A stretch of 64,000 bases of DNA from Eutypa lata. Lineage: Eukaryota > Ascomycota > Sordariomycetes > Xylariales > Diatrypaceae. A program made the translations under genes and the position numbers. The stretch is from assembly GCA_022661535.1 (NCBI GenBank), contig JAKULF010000008.1:496001-560000 (forward strand), given 5' to 3'. Positions within the stretch are counted from its first letter, which is position 1. Every line of letters begins with the position of its first letter. Below are positions 54,859 through 64,000 of this stretch, in pieces. The notes under the pieces are model-generated. The model was given only the letters and a program-made list of their open reading frames with translations, did not search any database and was not told where the DNA came from.

Positions 54859-57800
54859 AATGAAGGCTAAGAATTCTACTTGAAGAGGGTGTCTGAATTG
54901 TGTGTATTCCGACAAGAACACGACATATAGATCAGATGAAATGGAAGTTGTAAAAGAAATCAGCTACGTGACAATTGAATCATCACGCCAGCACGTCAGA
55001 GTTAACTACAGGTCAACACGCGCTATCTACAGGCGTCGCGCGAACCTACTTAGCGTCCATGCTTTAATGATGTGTAACGTCATATCAGCCACGAGTCAGG
55101 CCTCTGAAAACGCGAATCCAACGCGCTAAACTCAAGCTATGGCCACTGGCTAAAGTCAACAGATCGACAATTATCCTAACTACAGGTTATGTAACTAGCC
55201 GTTACAGAGGAATGGCTACGTAGAGGTAGTAGTTAAACACACTAAAGTAATTGCTCTTCAAAATGGAAACAATTAAGTAACTATCATACGAAAATGACCG
55301 CGATAATCCTTCAAAAGATTGCTATCCTAACAGGTAAAATGGGTTGGACTACGACTTCACCTTAGGTTTGTGAATCTTCATCGTTTAAAGATATGTCGAC
55401 GGGCTGTCTATTAACAGTACGTATATCCCAGCTTAGTTATGTTAAGCGTAACTGAAGAGTGTTATATTTATCTAGTGGCAGTCATCTTAAACTACTAGAA
55501 ACCGCATGTGAAGGAGAAGGCAGTAGATCTCAATTGATTACGATCGCATTTCCCTTGGGAAGACAATTTGACAGCCAGACAGCCCTTCAGTCCTATTCGC
55601 GTCTCAATGATCTAGACGCTTCTTTAAGGCCTTCGTAGATCATTCCAATGATACGCTTCCGGTGTAGGATTGCGGTGACGACCTCCTAGAGCCTGAGATG
55701 ACATATCATAAATGGCCCCTTGTCGATTCCTCTGTTCAAAAAACGGTGATCCTGAACTAGGCAGGAGGACCATTGGTCAGTACATTTGAACAGTCATCAG
55801 TACATGTAAGGAAATGCGTCGGCAGAGGTGGCAACGCCGGTACTTGGTCCGATGATCACTGACACGTCGCCGTAGTAGGGACAGGTGATTAGGATGAGGC
55901 TCTACCCATCCAAACACAAATACCACACCGGGTGTGTATATCCAAATGCCACTTGAACGCACCATTGCAGTTTTTCTAGCCTTCTTTTAGAAGCCCAACC
56001 TGCAACAGAAGCCCGAAGACAACTCAGTTTCAAGGGAGGGCTATAACACCCGAAAGAAACGGTCTACGCCTAGGCTATCACTTCGCGGCCCCTCTCTATT
56101 CAAACCAGGTAGTTGACAAGCATCATGACGCTTCAATTATAGTCCCCAGTCGAGTCGAAGACCATTGACGAGGCATACCGCGCTCCACCTAGTTTCTGGG
56201 CGTCCGTTGCGCGAATTTCCCAACTCTCTGAGCCTCCACCAATTAGCCAGTCTATAAAAAAAATAGTAACCAAAGACCTCTATATCTCTATAGGATATGG
56301 TGACTTTCTCATCTGTTGAATCTCCTATCGGCGTCTATACTTCCAGGTCTTTGTGGGAGCAAGGCCGACATTGAAGAACAGTTTAACCCCTAGTTAGGTT
56401 CTTGTCGTGGGCATCAGGCGGTCAACTCAGGGGCCTATAGCCGCAGTACGCTCCGTGGAGTTCTCTCCTGCATGAATTCGTAGGTATGCACTTGGCCATC
56501 GGGATGTTGCGGAATAATAGCCTAACAGTCATCTAAACTAGGTCGGGCAGGTATGAGTAGCTGCGTATAGCGCATGCAAGAAAGGGGTGTTAGCATATCT
56601 GACTGACCAGGAAACAATGGCTTGGCGGGTTAAAAAGGGGTAACTTCATAGGCGGTTATTATCACTACCGCATACCAACCATATGGCAGAGCGTAATAGA
56701 GTGCTGTCATCGTTGAGCTGTAGCTGAGACATTCCTAGTATCGATCACTAAAGAATACTACCACGCGCATGTTCAAATATGCCATGCAATAACAACAGGA
56801 GATCCACGTGGTGATTGAGAGACTGCCGCCTCGCCCTATCTCAGAGATACCGGACGCAATTTGTCAAGGCGCAGAAGCCCTGCCCAACTCGGCGAGATCC
56901 GGAGAACCGAAGACTCATCCTTGACTTGATATGCATGCAGCGATCAACGTAATGCCGGAGAGAGCATGCCAGTGGACTGACCCCTCTCTAGGTAAGTGAT
57001 GTTGAAGCGGAATAATATGACACTGCACATCTCCCTGCAGTACCTATGCAATGACAGCTGCAACGAGCGTCTGCATGACATGCATCAGACTAGCAATGCC
57101 CGTGGGTATGTATATGCAAGTGGCTAATGCGCAAGGTTTCCTTGAGGCGTGCATTTTGCCCAGGTATCTGTCATGGTGACCGGCCCGAGCCAAGGTATCT
57201 ATCTACCTAAGGGGGCTTCCGCACACGTATAGAAGAAGCTTGCTTATAGGAACCCGCCTTATTAGGATTTCTGGAAGCCCCCCAAACCCCATCTGTTCCT
57301 AAGCGGTAGTGGGGGTACGCTGCGGTCGATCTTCGTTACTATAATCAAGCGCTCCTATAGGACCGGAGGGGTTTCCGATCTGTCGGGAGTGGTATATCGT
57401 GTGCAATTATTCTTCCCAATCTGTCAGTTCTGCTTGTCAGTCCCTGGCTTTTTGCAGGTTGACATATCACTACCCTGACGTCGCGGTCAACGAAAGAGGT
57501 AGCACTGGTAAAAAGTCTTAATTTGATGCAACATTCGCCGCCGTCACGCGATCAAGGTATAGCGTATGCTACACAATGAAGGCGAACAAGTAGTATGAAC
57601 TTTGTACGTGCGAGAGCTTAGTAGTGAGACGGGCATATAAGGCGATGTAGCTTCGACTATGACAACTAAATATCGAGCTCCACCCGGTGTAACATAACAT
57701 CTACTTATGTCATTCCTTGCCATGCACACATGCATTCGTGCAAGAAGGGCAACTAACTCGTACAGTTATAGAGTTATAATCACCGTTCAACCAAGGATTA

Positions 57801-58378
57801 GTGATCGGGCATCAACATCTTCAGCGTTCTACCCCGCGAATTGCTATATGCAGCCGAACAACGACGGGGCTGAGGGGGGTTATTATGACCAAATCTATAT
57901 AACTTTGATTCTAACTACCTACCCTATTTGATCACATATAGCGCAGATCCTATCACGGTGTTGGAAAGGACGGGGTGCCTGGGTGCGTCCTCAGTATAAG
58001 TCCTTACACATCTGCTCACTAACGATTTGAATTGGTATTATCTAACGAAATCGGAGTAGGAGCCCGATAAACTTATCATGCTCCTATACTTAACAGTATT
58101 AATTGAAATTGAGGCTATGCTTTTTTACACACCCCCAAGCCGATGGATATGGATATTGACTTCCCCATGTCGTCTTTCATCATTTGTCATGCGGGGCAGC
58201 AATACCAATGCAACAACATGCCCTCCGTTCTGCTTGGAGGTATGACCCTAACCTTTATCTAATTATGACTAAACCAGGTGCTCTTTGATCTAAGAAATGT
58301 TCAACTTGGCATAGGATGTCGATGGAAGAAGCTAAAGGATTAGACGACCCATACCCTTCTTCCCATAAGCCTACACAC

Positions 58379-58416
<38 letters not shown>

Positions 58417-60739
58417 TACATGTATGATGGTCTTGAAAATGATCTATCACCAGTGTAAACTCAACAGTCTAGCTGAGCAGTCTTCACAAACATAGATGTC
58501 AGCCGACTTCGTTCAAGCCTCTTCCTCTTTGGTCTAGTGCTTCCAGAAGCATGCAGGAATCCGCCTCCGAATCCCTTTTCACGTACGATAGGGTGTCATT
58601 AATGGTCAAGTTGCTTTGCCGGACAGCCGTTCTTGATAGGCCTTACTTTCTTCTACTGCTGATCCCTAACTAATATCTTGCAAACCAACCGAGAAGACCG
58701 CCGTCACCGCCGATCCCTAGGCAACCCTATCTGCCAGATCATCCCTAGATAGGGGTCCTGTTCCAGTTCAGTTCAACAGCATCCTTCTGGGAAAGTAAAC
58801 CGAAAGCCATCAAGACAAGTAGGTAGGTCTGGTTTTCGTTAAAACCCAATTGGGCCTCGGCCAATCTGGATTTATTAGTATTGGTTATCGATTCGGCTCA
58901 CTCGGCTCATGACGCGTGTAATCTATAGTCATGATAGTGGTGTACTATGGCGTCGCCACACCCCAGCCTCGTCCCAGACCTTCGGTAGCACCCTTGACAT
59001 TGGCATAAGCCACTATCTATCTCGGGGACCGAAGACTGACTTGAACAGTGTATATGATCTGGTTATATACCATGTGTCATTACTTCTGAGTCTTAGTAGA
59101 TATGCTGTTGATATCATTCCATATCTTGCCTCTAGTAACTTGGTGCACCGAAGTGGTGGTTCAGCGAGATATGCGATGCAAAAATCACTTGAGAGTGAAT
59201 GCCTGCGAGTCATCTATAATACTGATAAGGACGGGTGGTCAGCAAGAACGACAAGGAACTGAAACATTGACCGCCAATGAATTGGGACAGGGGTATATAG
59301 CTGAACTGAGATTTGTTTGGCAGCCATATATATCTTTATTAGGAACTCCCATTCAGCTGGGCGCAAGGATCAGCCGCCCCAGTACCCCTTCACGGCCGAG
59401 TCATTAGTTAGACTCTATCTTATCCAGCCTAGATAGGAACTACCCTTCGGCATAGCTCGAAGCCCAACTTCCCTTATTGCTATAAACGTGTCAGCCACGA
59501 GGCTTGGGCGGTGTGAATCCTTCCAGATTAGCTAGCATACGTATGGTAGGTAGAGCCAAGTAGCCTGCTCACTTATAACCACGTATGCAACCATACCAAA
59601 GTCCGAGTATCGGGCGGCGGACGGATCAGCAGTTTCCCTATGTCGTATGCCTACCCACCTGCATGCTGCTGGATTACGTGATTGCCCGCCCGTAGTTGCT
59701 TGACGAATTCCAACGTTGGGTATGCAGGTCTGCGCACCTTCAAATATCATGAAAAAGAAAGAAGAAGAAGAAGAAGAAGAAAGAAGCCCACCAGTCGATG
59801 TGACGTACTACTTTACACGGGAATACAGAACTCCCTTGGGTTAGTTGTTCATGGTCACCCCATCACGAGTTTCACGGCCACAGAGGGCCAGCCTATCGAA
59901 GCGCTTCAAGCCAACCGATATAATTTCATTAACCGACGCGGGCGATATAAACTAGTGGGTACCTCCGACCACCATCCTCCGGAGTCCCAAGGTTGGCTTG
60001 GACCCCCACGTAGCTGCCCGGACCCTGGGCCGCCTACCTAGGAGCTGGTTCGACCACTCTCTCGCTCTCTCGCCAAAATTCCCGGCTGCGAGGTACATAC
60101 GTAGCTTGTGAGACGCTCCAATCTGCAGAGGCTAGATTACCTCATTATTAGAACGGCACGAGCCCCTGTTTTAGTTTATTTTTTTGTATCTAGCATGTGG
60201 GCGGACTGGAAATGTTCTCTGTAATAAAGAAAGAATTTTATATTTTTAAAAAAAATTTACTGTCACGCTCAGGCGCTGATAGGAGATCGACTTAAAAGTG
60301 GCTTTATTATACCAGGATGAGAGGATTTTTGGAAGGAACAAACTAAAAGAGAGAAAGACAGTCAGACTCCGGAGGGACCTCTGAAAGTCGGCCATTGACG
60401 TTGATGAATGAGCGGAATCTAGTCACTTCTTCGAGGATGGTCGGAGCTGTCCATCAGCTAGGCTGGGCGTTCGCTTTGTCCTGCCTCTGTCCCTGTCCAA
60501 TCTGTACCAATGCTTTCTTGTCCACGCCCTCATGTATATAGGTAGGTAGGTACACTAATCAACCATGGGGCCGCGAAAACTTTATTTTATTTTATGATAT
60601 AAATAACATCACCGCACCCTTATGTCCTTGGACTTCACCTGCCGCAGATACGTTTAGTACCTATCCTCCAGAGTCCAACTTTACCCACAACACCCAGCAA
60701 AGCTGAGACTACTACCTACTGCTCGTCCAATAGCATAAC
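54859..60739. other. 5.9-kb gene desert
   Basis: No gene could be supported on either strand. The composition looks ordinary, with no RIP pattern. Contents: the third GGCTGTCTANTAACAG copy (55402), an (AC)n microsatellite at 58381-58414, a GAA run at about 59757-59780, and GTAGGTAGG motifs at 58820 and 60541. Frames of 60-119 residues have no recognisable domain. Confidence 0.5.
58381..58414. repeat. (AC)n microsatellite
   Basis: Seventeen uninterrupted AC units inside the gene desert. Confidence 0.95.
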
Positions 60740-61870
60740 ATGGCACCTCATCTTGACGTCCCATCTCCGGCTGGAAGCTTCAATAATAATTTCCACGACA
60801 AGGTCTCGTTCCGCTCAGACACCTCCAACTTCGCCCTCCTGGACGAACCTCAATCATCTCTGCTAAGCCACTCCTCAGAGGAGGCATCTTCCACAAATGA
60901 CGACTCCCATATAACACAACGGCGCCTGGTGCCCGGTGTCTACGTCCCGACGGTGGTATTCTTCGAGCCAGAAACGGAGAACCTAGACACCGAGGCCATC
61001 AGCCGGCACGCGGTGCGACTGGCACGAGCTGGGATCACCGGGCTGGCGACCCAAGGCTCCAACGGCGAGGCCGTTCACCTTACACACGCCGAGCGCCAGC
61101 TCGTCACCTCCGTTACCCGGAAGGCGCTGAACGAGGCGGGTTACTCGCACATGCCCATAATCGTCGGGTGCGGCTCGCAGAGCACGCGCGAGACCATCGA
61201 GTACTGCCGCGAAGGGTGGGAAGCCGGCGGGGACTACGCCCTGGTCCTGCCCCCGTCCTACTACGCCGGCCTGTTTGCGCCCTCGTCCGAAACCATCATA
61301 GAGTACTTCACAGGGGTCGCCAACGCGTCTCCTCTGCCCCTCATCGTCTACAACTACCCGGGGGCGGTGAACGGCCTGGACCTGTCCTCCGATGTGATCT
61401 TGGCGCTTGCGCAGCACCCGAACATCGTCGGGGTCAAGCTCACCTGCGGCAACACGGGGAAGCTGAACCGCGTCGCTACGGCGGCGCGAAAGCTCGCCAA
61501 GAACTACGATCCCGACCGCCCTGAGTTCCTCGTCCTGGCCGGGTCGGCGGACTTCACCATTCAGTCGCTCGTTGCTGGAGGGCACGGCATCCTGGCCGGC
61601 CTCGGAAACCTCGCGCCCAAGGCGTGCGTGAAGACGGTTGAGTCGTACAGGGCCGGTAGGTTGGATGAGGCGGTGGAGTTGCAGGACGTCGTATCGCGAG
61701 GTGACTGGACCGCGATTCAGGGGGGCGTGATTGGGGTCAAAGCGGGTCTCGAGGCGTTCATGGGGTATGGCGGGTATGCGAGAAGGCCGCTTCCTAGGCC
61801 AACTTCCGAACAAACTAAGCTGTGGAGGGAAGGGTTCAGGGACCTGATATTATTGGAACAGTCGCTGTGA
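60740..61870 (+). CDS. DapA-family class I aldolase (HOGA-like)
   Basis: Single exon of 376 residues. The last 310 form a TIM barrel of the dihydrodipicolinate synthase / N-acetylneuraminate lyase family. Diagnostic parts are QGSNGEAVHLTHAER (105-119, matching the GTTGE loop), YNYPG with Tyr204 as the catalytic tyrosine, and GVKLTCG with Lys233 as the Schiff-base lysine. Fungi make lysine through alpha-aminoadipate, so a DapA role is unlikely; candidates are 4-hydroxy-2-oxoglutarate aldolase or 2-keto-3-deoxy-sugar-acid aldolase, both acting on pyruvate-derived substrates. The first 60 residues are a Ser/Asp-rich extension absent from bacterial enzymes, without a clear targeting signal. Third-position GC is high, unlike the AT-leaning flanks. 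There is no visible pathway neighbour. The start is the ATG at 60740 (MAPHLDV); an internal start near the barrel would also be possible, but no Met lies there. Confidence 0.9.
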   Translation: MAPHLDVPSPAGSFNNNFHDKVSFRSDTSNFALLDEPQSSLLSHSSEEASSTNDDSHITQRRLVPGVYVPTVVFFEPETENLDTEAISRHAVRLARAGITGLATQGSNGEAVHLTHAERQLVTSVTRKALNEAGYSHMPIIVGCGSQSTRETIEYCREGWEAGGDYALVLPPSYYAGLFAPSSETIIEYFTGVANASPLPLIVYNYPGAVNGLDLSSDVILALAQHPNIVGVKLTCGNTGKLNRVATAARKLAKNYDPDRPEFLVLAGSADFTIQSLVAGGHGILAGLGNLAPKACVKTVESYRAGRLDEAVELQDVVSRGDWTAIQGGVIGVKAGLEAFMGYGGYARRPLPRPTSEQTKLWREGFRDLILLEQSL

Positions 61871-64000
61871 CAGGCTGCCGATACCCGAAGCCACGGCAGG
61901 GAAGGATTAGAGCATGAACACCCCTACTACTCCAAACAATCACACATTCTTACTTGATATCGTAATTGTGAGGAGGGGGGGGGGGATACGTCTTCAACAG
62001 TGGAGTAAAATTAACGGAGGCGTAATGGCGATGTTAGACAGCGATAAATAGACCAATATCCCATCGCATTTAGCCGCTCAAGCTGATGATAGTGATAGAA
62101 CAATAAAATAGGGGGGCCTTCCGATGATATCATCGCGTAATACAACCGACACCCATTTGGACATGTCGTGCAACAATAACAGGGCCTGGTTCCCTTTTTG
62201 TTACTTGCTACCTCCCTTTTTGTTCCCGTCTAAGGTGGTCCGATGACCGCCCCCATAGGGCGGTTTTACGCCACACGACGTGGTTTTATTGGGTATTTTT
62301 GCCGTTTGCTTGCGCGGAGGCTTGGTGGTTTTGGTACGACTTCACTATCCGGGCCCTCCTCGTATACGGTGATGACCAAATGGGATGGGCGCACCTGTCA
62401 TCGTGCCTCTTGGGGCACCAACCGATGAGTAGAGTGATGGTTGTCTATCCCCTTTCCGAGATAGGCAGTTTGTGTGCTGACATGTCTTGGGTGTAAAAGC
62501 TTTTCTCTCAAGTGTCTCAGCCACTCCGTCAACCCGACGGAATGAGAATGCTCCGAAGGTCTGTTCAACCATGTGTCTTGTAACCTGATATGTTGCACTC
62601 GGCCTATTGTTGATAAACTCTATAGATAACCCACCAAATAGACTATTACAATGTCGACGGACACAACTTCCTCAGATCAATAAGCCTTCGTCGTTTGGTG
62701 AGTAACTAACCCCAACTCGTCCTTCGCATGCAGAACTATCGGCCGTGATGATAGCAATATGCGAGTGGATCTTAAACATTGAATAAAGAAGCCGCTGCTA
62801 GAATTCGATGAACGTATCTCATTAGGCAGGTAGACAGTTATGGAAGATATTATCGCCATGGGCCTGCATATATCCCAGCCACTTTCAATACCCAATAGAG
62901 CCCCTGTCCTTCATACAAATATACTTTTCGCACTTTGCTATGTCTCTGGTATGTTTTCCGATATCTACTCCGGTGGATGAAGTTAGAAACACTTCACATA
63001 TTCCCTCCTTGTGCCTTGGTGTGCCTTCAGAACTCTCAAGGTCGCCCTTGGTTCTGGTCCCCCTTTCTTATGAGCACGATTTGACATCGATTCTTGACCG
63101 CCAGACTTACCTTACTAGCTATCAAGACATGTTGGGCACGAGTTCGAGTGTGTTTCTCAAGCAGTGCTCTGCAGCTGCAGTCAAGGACACAATACGTATA
63201 TCGAAGAAGATGTCAGCTCCCATTTGACTCTTCCCATGAACACCAAAGTGGTAACCCAGATAAATCGGCGGGCTGTCAATAGCATGCTTTGCCATTCAGT
63301 GGTGACCCCCGCGTCGCACGGATGGTCTTCAGCGCGTAGTAGTAAAAACCTCGTGGTACGGCAACAACTACTTACGACCAGGGATCCATCCATGCTGTGC
63401 TTCGTAACACATAACTAACTACTGCTAGAACAAAGCCATGGGCTCGGTTCCGCCAAACCATGTCTGGGACAACTCTTCAATAACCACCACACTGACGTAT
63501 CCAAAAGATTGGGTCCTAAAAGGAACCAACCGCCTCCCGTGAGGAGCATGTGGAAATTATGCTTGGATTGCCGTGACCCGCACGGGAGCAATGCGGCTGG
63601 CCGATGAAAGAAAACATGGCTCACGGAACACGGGTCGGCTTGCCCCTACCAGCGAATACGGACGTTGCAAGTCCTCTTTTGGCCGTAGGTCGCTGATTAA
63701 AGCGACGATATTCGGGTTTGGTTTCATGGGAATCACCTTTAGGATCTTGCCGTCTCGTGAGAACCAACAATCTAAAGCCTAAAGGCTCTATTAGCTTGTC
63801 GTCTTAAAGTGCAAGTCTATTATTGAATCAGCCTCATGGTCACACTGGTTGGGTTAAGATGCTCACCAGCTGGAAATATTCATTGAATTAGACAAACGGT
63901 AGGTCGACCTAATAAATTAAGACCTTCCCTTGTTGAACAGACTGGCGTTACTTGAAATCAATCAACGTAGCATGATATGGCATTCTAGGAGGGCTTTATT
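61871..64000. other. Intergenic to window end, no gene seen
   Basis: About 2.1 kb. Contains a 10-base G run near 61976, a perfect 7-bp hairpin ACCGCCC-CCATA-GGGCGGT at about 62245-62263, and only short frames. No tRNA or transposon was recognised; a gene may begin beyond the window. Confidence 0.5.

Noticed and set aside
60983..61813. 276-residue minus-strand frame inside the DapA-family gene
   Set aside because: Antisense shadow of a GC-rich coding exon. The plus frame has an intact catalytic architecture; the minus one is Arg/Pro/Gly-rich without motifs.

Overview
This is nuclear DNA of a filamentous ascomycete (Pezizomycotina, most likely a Sordariomycete). The genes carry short GT-AG introns, mostly 50 to 160 bp, with CTAAC/CTGAC-like branch points. 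The gene families fit that group: an ABCA-type ABC transporter, a TOK-type potassium channel, an AA9 lytic polysaccharide monooxygenase, VHS-domain Lsb5 and Rad4. A block of extremely AT-rich DNA shows the exhausted CpA/TpG pattern left by repeat-induced point mutation (RIP). The presence of AA9 suggests a plant-litter or wood lifestyle; that last point is inference.

Layout. 0.3-1.5 kb (+): COX14-like cytochrome oxidase assembly factor. 3.3-4.5 kb (-): conserved unknown protein with a CxxC-bearing C terminus. 6.9-9.0 kb (-): peroxisomal acyl-CoA oxidase ending in SKL. 9-14 kb: gene-poor, with one doubtful relic. 14-15.7 kb (-): five-exon LSB5 homologue. 16.7-18.4 kb (+): unknown protein. 20.3-22.2 kb (+): five-exon CCCH zinc-finger protein. 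23.6 kb (+): intron-containing tRNA-Ser(AGA). 24.0-25.4 kb (-): alpha/beta-hydrolase-like protein without the usual serine nucleophile, divergent from a TOK-type K+ channel (26.2-28.5 kb, +). 30.4-31.1 kb (+): GC-rich secreted eight-cysteine protein. 31.8-37.0 kb (-): full-length ABCA transporter. 37.6-43.3 kb: AT-rich RIP island bounded by 39-bp inverted repeats and 8-bp direct repeats, read here as a dead DNA transposon. 44.1-46.7 kb (-): RAD4/XPC. 47.3 kb (-): small Cys-rich protein. 48.7-50.4 kb (-): secreted-type amidase. 50.6 kb: a 279-bp MITE with TA flanks. 51.3-52.3 kb (-): AA9 LPMO. 53.4-54.9 kb (-): acidic unknown protein in five exons. 54.9-60.7 kb: a 5.9-kb gene desert. 60.7-61.9 kb (+): DapA-family aldolase. 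The last 2.1 kb has no gene I can support.

The genes do not form an obvious cluster or operon. They mix housekeeping functions (respiratory assembly, DNA repair, trafficking, tRNA, fatty-acid oxidation) with environment-facing ones (AA9, secreted protein, amidase, channel, ABC transporter). From 44 to 55 kb all five genes run on the minus strand, separated by 0.7-1.1 kb, which looks like ordinary fungal spacing rather than a biosynthetic cluster. The most unusual structure is the RIP island: its termini and flanking direct repeats are still legible while its interior has lost almost every C outside CpG and CpT. All exon structures were built by hand from reading frame, splice signals and remembered family conservation, without alignment.
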